Translations under genes and position numbers: made by a program
Notes under the pieces: model-generated
Seen by the model: the letters and a program-made list of their open reading frames with translations, nothing else
Database searches by the model: none
What the model was told of the DNA's origin: nothing
NCBI RefSeq assembly: GCF_965221945.1
Contig: NZ_OZ244925.1
Coordinates: forward strand, 3,596,001 to 3,660,000
Length of the DNA stretch: 64,000 nt
Reading direction: 5' to 3'
Origin: Poriferisodalis sp965221945
GTDB taxonomy: Bacteria > Actinomycetota > Acidimicrobiia > Acidimicrobiales > Poriferisodalaceae
Shown here: piece by piece, positions 8,882 to 16,769 of the stretch
How positions within the stretch are numbered: the stretch's first letter is position 1
Layout of the letters: each line of letters opens with the position of its first letter

Positions 8882-10681
8882 ATGGCCCTTCGACTCGAAG
8901 ATCGAGACTTGGTCATCGCCTACCAGGCCGGCGACGATGAAGCGTTCGCCGAACTGGTTCGTGAGTACCGGCCACAGCTTCTCAATCACGCGCGCCGTCG
9001 CTTGAGCTGCAACGAATCGGCCGAAGACGCTGTCCAGGAAACGCTGGTGCGTGCGCTGAGGGCCATGCCCCGGTTCAACGGCAACTACCGGGTCAAGCCG
9101 TGGCTGCACCGGATCCTCGCCAACGTCTGCATTGACGAGGGCAACCGGCGTCGCCGTGAGAGCGAGAAGTCCGAACGCGCAGCCGTCAACGACACTGCGC
9201 TGCAGCCGACACCCAGCGTCGAGACCGAGTTGGGGCTCGACATCGATCTCTCCGACGTTGCCGACGCAGTGGAGGGCCTACCCGAGCCGTACCGCGAGGC
9301 GCTGCAGATGCGCTTCGTCGAAGAGCTCCCGTACGACGAGATGGCGAAGGTCACCGGCGTGAGCGAGGACAACGTCCGGGCCCGGGTGTCGCGTGCTCGC
9401 ACGGCGCTGCGTGCTGCGCTGCGTGCTGCAGCGTTTGTTCCGGTGGCACTCGCAGGGCTGCTTCGCCGCGGCGAACGAGCTGCCTCCGCAGTTGCGGGCC
9501 ATGGGTCTGGTGCCACACAGTCGTCGGTAACTTCCGCAATGCCGTTGCTGACTGAGACAGCGCCCGTGGCCTCGCGTGCCGCTGCAGCCGTCGCCAATGT
9601 TGCAACCACCAGTGTGCCGATGGTTGCCAAGGCTGCAGTCGGCCTTGGGCTTGCCACCGCGGTGATCTCCCCGACGGCGGATTCAACCGTCCACAAGGCC
9701 GCCGAGCGGGTGCTGCCCGATTCGGTCATCGAAGTGCTGACCCCGCTCGCCGTGGAGGTGCCTGCGCCCGACGCGCCAGTCGTCGTTCCTGCCGCTGAAC
9801 GGCCACCGGTGGTCGAGTCGGCACCTGCTGCTGTGGAGACTGACGTGACTCCGGCCGCCGTCGCCGCCGCATCCGTCACGCAGGAAGAAGCCACGGCAAC
9901 AGCTGTCGAACCGCAGGAGGCTGCGGTTGTCGCTGTCGTGCAGGAGGAGGCTGCGGTTGTCGCTGTCGTGCAGGAGGAGGCTGCGGTTGTCGCTGTCGTG
10001 CAGGAGGAGGCTCCGCTCGTAGCGGTTGCGGACAACGACACCTCGTTGACCCCTGATTCCTCTTCGTCGACGGCCACGGCGGTTGTTGCGCCGGGCGTGT
10101 CCGCCACAGAAGATGACGGCCAGCTAGTCGATCAAATAGTCAGCGAGAACGATACGTCCAACGTCGTCGACAATCCGGTGGCCAGCGAGCCGGAATCCAG
10201 CACCGCCAGCGAACCGGTCGTGACCGCCGTCGCCACGAGCAATGTCGAAGGCGCCGAGCTGACCTTCACGCCTTCCGGTGCCGACCGCTACGACGTCGCA
10301 GGCACGCTGTCCCTGACGGTGACGACCACGACAACCACCACGACCGATGACAGCGAGACCGTCGAGACCACGACGATGAGCAAGTCGGTGGCCGTAGTGG
10401 TGCCGAGCACTGCGTCGCTTCAGGCCGCCGACACTGCGGTGGACGAGCGGCGGTTTAGCGCCTTGCTGGTGTTCGCCCCCGGCGATGACGGTGTGTCCGC
10501 CGAGATGCGGTTGGCAGCCCGTGGCAGCGACAACGGCGATGGGTCCCTGTCGATGACCGGCGTCTTCACCGCCGCACCCACCGAGGCGCTGCCCCTCGCA
10601 GTGCGCGGCACTCTGTCGGGCACCCTGACACTCGATGTCGACGGCATGCCTCAGTCGCTGACCGTCACCCTCACCCAGTAA
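8882..10681 (+). CDS. ECF-type sigma factor with long Ala/Val/Thr-rich C-terminal extension
   Basis: Residues 8-95 form sigma region 2 (ending WLHRILANVCIDEGNRRRR) and about 120-185 region 4 (LPEPYREALQMRF, then a helix-turn-helix ending SRARTALRAAL). Typical ECF factors end near residue 200; this one has 599 aa. The extension has a mildly hydrophobic stretch at about 245-265 (possible membrane segment), an Ala/Val/Glu linker with a tandem 10-residue repeat at about 346-376, and a Thr-rich, beta-looking C-terminal domain. I infer a sigma factor whose activity may be controlled by its own tail, possibly across the membrane. No separate anti-sigma gene is adjacent. It follows three secreted CWB2 proteins, which could be its targets. 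Confidence 0.85.
   Translation: MALRLEDRDLVIAYQAGDDEAFAELVREYRPQLLNHARRRLSCNESAEDAVQETLVRALRAMPRFNGNYRVKPWLHRILANVCIDEGNRRRRESEKSERAAVNDTALQPTPSVETELGLDIDLSDVADAVEGLPEPYREALQMRFVEELPYDEMAKVTGVSEDNVRARVSRARTALRAALRAAAFVPVALAGLLRRGERAASAVAGHGSGATQSSVTSAMPLLTETAPVASRAAAAVANVATTSVPMVAKAAVGLGLATAVISPTADSTVHKAAERVLPDSVIEVLTPLAVEVPAPDAPVVVPAAERPPVVESAPAAVETDVTPAAVAAASVTQEEATATAVEPQEAAVVAVVQEEAAVVAVVQEEAAVVAVVQEEAPLVAVADNDTSLTPDSSSSTATAVVAPGVSATEDDGQLVDQIVSENDTSNVVDNPVASEPESSTASEPVVTAVATSNVEGAELTFTPSGADRYDVAGTLSLTVTTTTTTTTDDSETVETTTMSKSVAVVVPSTASLQAADTAVDERRFSALLVFAPGDDGVSAEMRLAARGSDNGDGSLSMTGVFTAAPTEALPLAVRGTLSGTLTLDVDGMPQSLTVTLTQ
9920..10009 (+). repeat. 30-bp tandem repeat inside ECF sigma factor gene, 3 copies
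   Basis: Three exact head-to-tail 30-bp copies (9920-9949, 9950-9979, 9980-10009) encode the decapeptide AAVVAVVQEE. Degenerate partial units flank them. The length is a multiple of three, so copy-number change keeps the frame and lengthens or shortens the linker after the sigma domains. Confidence 0.95.
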
Positions 10682-10743
10682 CTCGAGTTCAGTTCACCCA
10701 GCAGCCCGAGCTCAACAACCCCGATAGCTGATGGCAGCGGCGG

Positions 10744-11532
10744 TCAGGCGTTCTTGATGAGGAGGCCGCCGTCTACGGGGAGGACGGCGCCCGTCATGTA
10801 TTGGCTGGCGGGCAGGCAGAAGTTGAGCGTGCCGTGGGCCACTTCCTCGGGTTCGGCGTAGCGGCCCAGTGCGGTGCGGCGCTTGGCGAAGATCGTCTTG
10901 TGCTCCTCGGAAATCTCCGCCGTCATGGCGGTGCGGATCGGTCCGGGGCAGATGCAGTTCACCGTGATGCCCTCACGGCCGAGCTCCACGGCCAGTGACT
11001 TGGTGAGCCCGATCACGCCGTGCTTGGCCGCCGTGTACGGCGAGCCGAACTTCGTGGCGCCCCAGCCTTCGGTGGACGCGATGTTCACGATGCGCGCTGC
11101 ATCTGACTGCCGCAGGTACGGCAGCGCCGCTCGCACGGTGTAGGTGTGCGCCGTCAGCAGCACCTCGAGCGAGATCGCCCAGTTGTCCTCGTACTCGGGG
11201 GCATCGATCGGCGAGAAGCGTGAGATGCCGGCGTTGTTGATGACGTGGTCGATGCCGCCGAAACGCTCGGCCACCTCGGCCGTTACCTGATTGACACGGT
11301 CGCGGTTGGCCACGTCCATCGTCCAGCCCGCCGCCGAGCCGCCGGCGTCGTTGATCTCGGCCACCACGGCATCCACCTCGGCCTGGCCCAGGTCGGTCAC
11401 CGCAACGTGCGCCCCCTCGTCGGCGAACAGATGCGCCGTCGCCCGTCCCTGGCCCATGCCAGCGCCGGTGATCAGCGTCACCCGGCCCTCAATCGACCGG
11501 TTCAATGTCGACAGTCGCTTCGTCGTCCCCAC
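10744..11532 (-). CDS. SDR family NAD(P)-dependent oxidoreductase
   Basis: Classical short-chain dehydrogenase of about 262 aa. The cofactor loop TGAGMGQGRATA lies near the N terminus, NNAG in the middle, and the catalytic YTAAK (Tyr-x3-Lys) follows a Ser; the C terminus has the usual PVDGG segment. I chose GTG at 11532 over the GTG nine codons upstream because GGAGG lies at a good distance in front of it. The gene stands alone, convergent with the sigma factor gene. Substrate cannot be predicted. Confidence 0.88.
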   Translation of the reverse strand: MGTTKRLSTLNRSIEGRVTLITGAGMGQGRATAHLFADEGAHVAVTDLGQAEVDAVVAEINDAGGSAAGWTMDVANRDRVNQVTAEVAERFGGIDHVINNAGISRFSPIDAPEYEDNWAISLEVLLTAHTYTVRAALPYLRQSDAARIVNIASTEGWGATKFGSPYTAAKHGVIGLTKSLAVELGREGITVNCICPGPIRTAMTAEISEEHKTIFAKRRTALGRYAEPEEVAHGTLNFCLPASQYMTGAVLPVDGGLLIKNA

Positions 11533-11642
11533 AGCAATCCTCCAATGCTCCCCGCGCACGGCCCGCGGCGGCGCTCAACGTAGCCGCAACGACTTCGGCT
11601 GGCCTGCCGACCGATGCCTCGGGTGCAGATGTGGCTTGGCCG

Positions 11643-11876
11643 CTAGACGAAGCTGGGATCGAGGTACGAATCGACTAATCGGGCGACAGCCTCGTGGTCG
11701 CCAGCGATGACAGCCTCCGACGGTGTTCGGCTATCCAGCTCCGCATTGCGCGTGGACCACCACTCGCGGGAGTAGTCCGCTCCCATCACATGGTGGAGCT
11801 TCCGCAGGGTGTTCAGCACGGTGAACACAATCTGGGCATTTTCCGGGCTGGGGAGACCGAAGTGTGATGTTGTCAT
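11643..11876 (-). CDS. Small MbcA/ParS/Xre-antitoxin-like protein
   Basis: 77 aa with ATG at 11876 preceded by a GGAG ribosome site. The C-terminal half (RTPSEAVIAGDHEAVARLV) resembles the toxin-binding domain of the MbcA/ParS/Xre antitoxin family (DUF2384), where a 'tP..al..G' turn leads into the last helix. These antitoxins normally pair with a RES-domain toxin, but none is adjacent; the gene instead sits divergently next to hipBA. It may be an orphan antitoxin, a relic, or a co-regulated third component. Family assignment is moderate because the protein is short. Confidence 0.6.
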   Translation of the reverse strand: MTTSHFGLPSPENAQIVFTVLNTLRKLHHVMGADYSREWWSTRNAELDSRTPSEAVIAGDHEAVARLVDSYLDPSFV

Positions 11877-11971
11877 GTCAGGAACTCCATTCAGTCATGC
11901 ATCTCTTGTATGTCGTGCGCAGAGCGTAGAGGGTGCGCGGATTGGAGCACCTTCTCGGTGACAATGAGTAT

Positions 11972-12017
11972 TTGTCTGTGAACGAAGACATATATATCAT
12001 GTCAGCGAACAAAGACA
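11972..12017 (+). promoter_or_regulatory. hipBA promoter with two tandem HipB-type operators
   Basis: In an AT-rich stretch, a -35-like TTGTCT (11972-11977) and -10-like TATCAT (11995-12000) are 17 bp apart. Two operator-like palindromes overlap them: TGTCT-N8-AGACA (11973-11990) and TGTCA-N8-AGACA (12000-12017), 27 bp centre to centre, with similar 8-nt spacers. The 5-8-5 geometry is that of the known E. coli HipB operator (TATCC-N8-GGATA), with a different half-site. This supports autorepression by the downstream HipB-like protein and may also affect the divergent gene at 11876. Confidence 0.75.
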
Positions 12018-12035
12018 AATCGGGAGTGTTCTTGT

Positions 12036-12383
12036 ATGGAGACCACGAACGCAGCGCGCCCGCTGCTGACCAGCCGAGAACTCGGAGCAGCCATCGCGGC
12101 GGCGCGCAAGGAGCGCGGCTGGTCGCAGCGCACCTTGGCGGGCGAGGCTGGCGTGGCCCGCCCGTGGCTGTCGAGTTTCGAGAACGGCAAGCCGACGGTG
12201 TCTTTGGACGGGGTGTTACGCGTGACGATCGCACTGGGTCTGGGCTTCGGCCTCATTCCGGCCGATGCCGATGCTCGTATCGGTGCTGACATTGATAGCG
12301 GCGGATTCGATCTCAACCGGTACATCAATAACTGGAGTACCAGCCGCTCCGCCTCCGAGCCGTCAGCCGTTCACCATGACTGA
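12036..12383 (+). CDS. hipB: HipB-like XRE antitoxin/repressor
   Basis: 115 aa. A classic XRE helix-turn-helix occupies about residues 12-65 (LGAAIAAARKERGWSQRTLAGEAGV, seen here as two adjacent helices, then WLSSFENGKPT). ATG at 12036 has GGGAG nine bases upstream. The gene overlaps hipA by 8 bp, the standard coupled arrangement in which the antitoxin is made first. In E. coli, HipB binds HipA and represses the operon; the two tandem palindromes upstream fit that role here. Confidence 0.88.
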   Translation: METTNAARPLLTSRELGAAIAAARKERGWSQRTLAGEAGVARPWLSSFENGKPTVSLDGVLRVTIALGLGFGLIPADADARIGADIDSGGFDLNRYINNWSTSRSASEPSAVHHD

Positions 12384-13674
12384 CAGCGTTCTCGCTGTGC
12401 TGTTGCGTGGGCAGATTGCTGCCGAACTGCATCGCGCAGCCTCTGGCCAGCTGATGCTTCGCTACGACGACAGCTACCGTGCCGACCCTGCTGCCACGCC
12501 AATCTCTGCGGCGATGCCGCTGACCTCGGCCGAGCACGACAACAACGTGGTAACGCCGTGGCTATGGGGCCTGCTGCCCGATGACCGTGAAGTGCTGCGC
12601 CGCTGGGGCCGCGAGTTCTCGGTGTCGAGTGCAAGTCCGTTCTCGCTGTTGGGCACGCCGATCGGCCGCGACTGTCCCGGTGCCGTGCAGCTGTGCCCGC
12701 CATCGGAGATCGGCGCGCTGTCGGAGCGTGTGGCCGAGGCGCAGTTGATGAGCGATGCCGACATCGCCCTGCGGCTGCGCGATCTGCATGCCAATCGCGC
12801 ACTGTGGCTCGGCAGTGATTTCCGCGGACAGTTCAGCCTCGGCGGGGCCCAGGCGAAGACAGCGCTGCACCGCAGTGACGGGCAGTGGTACCGGGCGATG
12901 GGCTCGTTGCCGAGCACGCACATCATCAAGCCCGCGATTGCCGAGTATCGCTGGAGCCAGGTCAACGAGCACCTCTGCCTCGCCGCGGCATCCCATGCGG
13001 ATCTCCCAGCAGTGCGGACGTCGTTGGTGACCTTCGAAGACGAGACTGCGATAGTGGTTGAACGATTCGACCGTGTCTGGCGTGGCGGGCATGTGGAGCG
13101 CCTTCATCAGGAAGACCTCTGCCAAGCTCTGTCGGTTCACCCCGATCACAAGTACCAATCCGACGGCGGGCCAGGGCCTGAGGACGTTGCGGGCCTGCTG
13201 CGCTCCGTGGTGCCGGGCCGGCTGGCCGCCGATGACGTGTGGCGCTTCGTCGATGCGCTCGCGTTCAACTGGCTGATTGCCGGCACCGATGCCCACGCCA
13301 AGAACCACGCGCTGCTCCTGCACGGTTCGTGGGCGCGACTGGCGCCGCTGTTCGACGTCGCATCGTTCCTGCCGTACGACGATTCCAAGGGCCACAAGGT
13401 GAACTTGGCCATGAAGATCGGTGACGGCTACCGGCTCACGCGGGCCGATCGCTCCGACGCGTGGCAGAAGACTGCGAGCGGGCTCGGTCTCGATGCAGAG
13501 GACGTTGTCGCACGCGTTGCCGACCTCGCCAGCCGTCTACCGGCTGCGGTCGCTGAGGCAGCGGCTGATCCAGCCATCGCCGACTGCGGAGCGGAAGACT
13601 TCGCCCAACGCCTCGTCGAGCTGATTGCCGCCCGCGTCGGCCACTGCGCCGCCATCCTCGAAGCTGCGGCCTGA
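12376..13674 (+). CDS. hipA: HipA-like serine/threonine kinase toxin
   Basis: 432 aa from ATG 12376, which overlaps the hipB stop; the frame extends further upstream but this start gives the normal HipA N terminus. HipA signatures: GGAQAKTAL and IIKP in the nucleotide-binding part, HQEDLCQALSVHPDHKY, the catalytic loop GTDAHAKNH, and LAPLFDVASFLPYDD with the metal-binding Asp. Known HipA kinases phosphorylate glutamyl-tRNA synthetase (or related targets) and induce growth arrest, neutralised by HipB. All motifs are intact, so the toxin is probably functional. Confidence 0.9.
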   Translation: MTDSVLAVLLRGQIAAELHRAASGQLMLRYDDSYRADPAATPISAAMPLTSAEHDNNVVTPWLWGLLPDDREVLRRWGREFSVSSASPFSLLGTPIGRDCPGAVQLCPPSEIGALSERVAEAQLMSDADIALRLRDLHANRALWLGSDFRGQFSLGGAQAKTALHRSDGQWYRAMGSLPSTHIIKPAIAEYRWSQVNEHLCLAAASHADLPAVRTSLVTFEDETAIVVERFDRVWRGGHVERLHQEDLCQALSVHPDHKYQSDGGPGPEDVAGLLRSVVPGRLAADDVWRFVDALAFNWLIAGTDAHAKNHALLLHGSWARLAPLFDVASFLPYDDSKGHKVNLAMKIGDGYRLTRADRSDAWQKTASGLGLDAEDVVARVADLASRLPAAVAEAAADPAIADCGAEDFAQRLVELIAARVGHCAAILEAAA

Positions 13675-13706
13675 AGCTGCGGCTCGTCTGTTGGTCGCGG
13701 ACTGCG

Positions 13707-13731
13707 CGGCGGCGGATCAGTTCCGTCGCCG
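13707..13731. terminator. Strong hairpin between convergent hipA and SDR genes
   Basis: Ten-base arms (13707-13716 and 13722-13731) with one G.U-type mismatch enclose a 5-nt loop, in the gap between two convergent genes. There is no T tract on either side, so this is a terminator-like hairpin rather than a textbook intrinsic terminator. Confidence 0.5.
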
Positions 13732-13749
13732 GCTCGGCCAGTGCTGCGA

Positions 13750-14532
13750 TCAGCTGGTCGCCCAAGCCGTGCCGCCGTCGACCTTGAGCACCGAACCCGT
13801 CGTATAGCTCGACGCTTCCGAGGCGAAATAGAGCGCAGCGCCCACCACCTCGTCGGCCTCGCCGCCACGGCGCAGCGCGATCTCGTTCTCGGCCCGCTCG
13901 TTGAAGGCCGCCATGTCCCAAGCCTTCGAGATGTCGGTCAGGAACGGGCCCGGCATGATGCAGTTCACCCGCACCCGAGGCGCGTACTCCCGGGCGAACG
14001 ACTGCGTGATGGCGTGAATGCCCGCCTTCGCTGCCCCGTACGCCGTCTCGTTCGGCGACGGCGCCACCGCAGCCACCGAGCTGACGTTGATGATGGAACC
14101 GCCGCCCGCTTTGAACATGCGCTTGCCGAACACCGCCGAGGCCCGGAACGGCCCCTTCAGGTTGACGTCGATCACCTTGTCGAACAGGGCTTCGGACACG
14201 TCGTACAGCGACGGATACATCGGCGACAGCCCGGCGTTGTTCACCAGCACCTCGCAGTGCCCGAACTCGTCGTAGACGCGCTCGCACAAGGCGTCGTTCT
14301 GCTCCCAGTAGCCCACGTGGCAGGCCACTGCCAACGCCCGCTGGCCCGTGGTCGAACGCACCTCGTCGGCGAGAGCCTCGCAGTTGTCGAGCTTGCGCGA
14401 CGCGATTACCACGTCGGCACCCGCCCGGGCGAACGCCAGCACCATCTCGCGGCCCAACCCGCGTGACCCGCCGGTGACCACCGCCACCCGACCCGACAGG
14501 TCGAACAGCTCCGAGGGCGACTTCGCGGCCAT
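13750..14532 (-). CDS. SDR family oxidoreductase
   Basis: 260-aa classical SDR: TGGSRGLGREM cofactor loop at about residues 20-30, NNAG in the middle, active-site AYGAAKAG, and a C-terminal KVDGG segment. It starts just downstream of the nitroreductase gene on the same strand (one base between genes), so the two are probably co-transcribed. Substrate unknown; the family includes ketoacyl reductases and sugar or steroid dehydrogenases. Confidence 0.9.
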   Translation of the reverse strand: MAAKSPSELFDLSGRVAVVTGGSRGLGREMVLAFARAGADVVIASRKLDNCEALADEVRSTTGQRALAVACHVGYWEQNDALCERVYDEFGHCEVLVNNAGLSPMYPSLYDVSEALFDKVIDVNLKGPFRASAVFGKRMFKAGGGSIINVSSVAAVAPSPNETAYGAAKAGIHAITQSFAREYAPRVRVNCIMPGPFLTDISKAWDMAAFNERAENEIALRRGGEADEVVGAALYFASEASSYTTGSVLKVDGGTAWATS

Positions 14533-14533
14533 C

Positions 14534-15232
14534 TCAGCGGCTCCAGGAGTTCCAGCTCATCACCGAGTCAAGATCGGTCCGGGTGGCCAGCTTGAAATCG
14601 GTGCCCTGGGTGTACGCCACCGGGCTGAGCGCGTACTGCCGCACCGTGTCGTAGGGAATGCCCAGGATCTCCGCCGCCTCTTTCTCGTAGCCGAGGTGCA
14701 GCGTGGTCCAGCAGGTGCCCAGACCCCGCTCACGTGCGGCCAGCATGAAGCTCCAGGTCGCGGGGATGATCGAGCCCGCCTGGCTCACCATCATCCGCGG
14801 ATCGTCGGTGCGGCCGGTGATGCACGGGATGAACAGCACCGGGCTGCGACCCATGTTCTGCGACAGGTACTCAGCCGACGAGGTCACCCGAGCCTGCTGC
14901 GCCTCGCGCTCGGCGCCCAGGCCCGACGCCACCCGGCCCGCATACATGGGGCTGTTGCGGTAGGAGTCGAAGCCTTTCTTGTACAGCGCGGAGATGGCCT
15001 CGATCTTGTCGCGCTCGGTGACGAATACAAAGTGCCAGCCCTGCATGTTCGAGCCCGTCGGCGCCTGCACGGCGATCTCTACGCATTCCCGCAGCACCGA
15101 TTCGGGCACCGGCCGGTCGAAGTCAAGCCGCTTGCGCACCGCCCGGGTGCTCTGCAGCACCTCATCGGCCGACAGTCCAAGTTTGATGCCGTCGGCCGCA
15201 AGGCCGAGTTCTGATACGTCAGGTTCGCTCAT
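14534..15232 (-). CDS. Nitroreductase family FMN oxidoreductase
   Basis: 232 aa from ATG 15232; the frame is open upstream but the extension is Cys/Arg-rich and unlike the family. Residues about 25-55 show the FMN-binding start of nitroreductases (STRAVRKRL), then APTGSNMQGWHFV, and near the C terminus GLGTCWTTLHL and ILGIPYDTV. Members are flavin reductases that act on nitro compounds, enones or quinones. First gene of a likely two-gene unit with the SDR at 13750-14532. Confidence 0.87.
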   Translation of the reverse strand: MSEPDVSELGLAADGIKLGLSADEVLQSTRAVRKRLDFDRPVPESVLRECVEIAVQAPTGSNMQGWHFVFVTERDKIEAISALYKKGFDSYRNSPMYAGRVASGLGAEREAQQARVTSSAEYLSQNMGRSPVLFIPCITGRTDDPRMMVSQAGSIIPATWSFMLAARERGLGTCWTTLHLGYEKEAAEILGIPYDTVRQYALSPVAYTQGTDFKLATRTDLDSVMSWNSWSR

Positions 15233-15287
15233 GACGCAGGAGCGTAACCGGCACCTGTAACACACACCGGGGCCGAGCGATCCGCCG

Positions 15288-16220
15288 CTAGCGCAGGAAC
15301 TTGCTGGTCGTGTTGTCGGCCAGCACCCGCCCGCCGGTCTGACATCCGGCGCAGTAGTTGACTGAGTAGTCGCGGTACTCAACGGCCCGCACTACGTCAT
15401 CGCAAGCCACGCAGGGTGCCCCCGTGCGGCCGTGCACTGCCGAGGGCCGCTCGGCCGAACGGCTCATCTTCGGGCGCCCCCGTTCGAAGACCAGCGACTC
15501 GTCGACAACCGCTTCGATGGCGGCCACCACCCGCCCCACGACGTCGGCGTCAAGCCGTCCGACCGTGGCGAACGGCGACAGCTTCACCCGATGGCAGATC
15601 TCGTTCGCCAGCCGCCGCCCCAGCCCCGAGATCACCCGCTGATCCCGCAGGAAGTTGTGCAGGCGACCCGAATGGGCCGCCATGAGCTTGGCCATGCCCG
15701 CTGGGTCCACTTCGGTGGCCTCGGGACCCAGACCGGCGATCGGCTCGGCGTTGGCCACACCCCCCTCAAGCACCCAAACGCCGGCCCGCTTCTGCGTGCC
15801 TGGCTCGGTGAGCAAGAGCCCCAGGCCGCTGTCGAACTCGAACCGTGCCAAGCCGTCGCGGGGGCGGCGCGACCGCTTCGCACCCGGTTCGAGCACCCGC
15901 AGCCGGCCGCCCTGCATCAGATGCACCACGAACGTCAGATCGTCGCCCCCGTCGCCCCTGTCGTCCCCGTCGTCGCCGAGACCCGCGCCACCACCGGTTC
16001 CCCCGCTGGCCGGATCCTGCATCGGGGGAGCGAACCGCAGCAGCAAGTACTTGGCTCGCTGGCCGACGCTGCACAGCGGCCGTCCCAGCGCCGCGCTGGG
16101 TTGCGGGCTGGCGGTCTTGAACGCCGTGAACGACAGCGGCTCGACGCGCTTCAGCACCTCGCCAGCGGCCAGCGCTTCCAATCGTTCTGCGTGCGCCCGG
16201 ATCTCGGGGATCTCCGGCAC
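15288..16220 (-). CDS. Fpg/Nei family DNA glycosylase/AP lyase
   Basis: 310 aa. It begins MPEIPEI, so Pro2 and Glu3, the catalytic residues of the Fpg/Nei family, are present. A helix-two-turn-helix (GLGRRLANEICHR, about residue 200) and a C-terminal zinc finger with two CxxC pairs (about 265-292) complete the base-excision-repair fold. An unusual Gly/Asp-rich low-complexity insertion (about residues 72-95) interrupts the N-terminal beta sandwich. The sequence does not show whether it is closer to MutM or Nei, so I give no symbol. Confidence 0.85.
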   Translation of the reverse strand: MPEIPEIRAHAERLEALAAGEVLKRVEPLSFTAFKTASPQPSAALGRPLCSVGQRAKYLLLRFAPPMQDPASGGTGGGAGLGDDGDDRGDGGDDLTFVVHLMQGGRLRVLEPGAKRSRRPRDGLARFEFDSGLGLLLTEPGTQKRAGVWVLEGGVANAEPIAGLGPEATEVDPAGMAKLMAAHSGRLHNFLRDQRVISGLGRRLANEICHRVKLSPFATVGRLDADVVGRVVAAIEAVVDESLVFERGRPKMSRSAERPSAVHGRTGAPCVACDDVVRAVEYRDYSVNYCAGCQTGGRVLADNTTSKFLR

Positions 16221-16226
16221 GACGTC

Positions 16227-16763
16227 TCAGCTCCCGTCGCCACCGGCGTCATCGGGCGGGCCGCCGCCGCCATCAGTGCGTCCATCCGCAGCGCCATTCC
16301 CGTCGCCGCCGTCGCGTCCGTCGGCTGCACCGTTCCCGTCGTCGCCAGCCAACGCCTGCCCCAACGCAGCATCCACCGCTGCCAACGCCTCAGCGGCCGC
16401 GATCAGCACCCGCACATCGCCGCTCACCTTGATCAACCCCGCCTGAAGCGCAGCCAACGCGCCCAGCTCGCCTCGCCGCACGGCCTCAGCGGTGGTTCGT
16501 GACTGGCTCATCACCACAACGCCGTCACCGTCGTCGTCGCCGTCGTCAAGACCCTGCGCTGGCTCCAAGTGCGCTCGCCCGCCGTCGATCACCAGCCGGT
16601 AGGCAACGACCGGTCCGCCATTGCCGTCGCCGATCCGCTGCTCCACCGTGGCCTGAACCTCCGGCAGCTCCACCTCCGCGAGCACCACCGACATCGCTGT
16701 GCACCAGTCCTCGGACCCGATCTCCACGCTCCCGAACCTACGCCCATCATCGGCCAATAGCAT
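16227..16763 (-). CDS. SCP2 sterol-binding-like protein with acidic repeat tail
   Basis: 178 aa from ATG 16763, only 6 bp from the divergent hemB start; a longer reading of the frame would run antisense through hemB. The core (VEIGSEDWCTAMS to VSGDVRVLIAAAEAL) resembles SCP2-fold proteins, small hydrophobic-ligand carriers: an amphipathic beta sheet, a VVMSQSRTTAEAVRRGEL stretch, and a final helix. The last 45 residues are Gly/Asp-rich with a repeated DGxDGNGAAD unit and are probably disordered. It is followed within 7 bp by the Fpg/Nei gene, so the two may be co-transcribed. Domain assignment is moderate. Confidence 0.65.
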   Translation of the reverse strand: MLLADDGRRFGSVEIGSEDWCTAMSVVLAEVELPEVQATVEQRIGDGNGGPVVAYRLVIDGGRAHLEPAQGLDDGDDDGDGVVVMSQSRTTAEAVRRGELGALAALQAGLIKVSGDVRVLIAAAEALAAVDAALGQALAGDDGNGAADGRDGGDGNGAADGRTDGGGGPPDDAGGDGS

Positions 16764-16769
16764 GACGGG

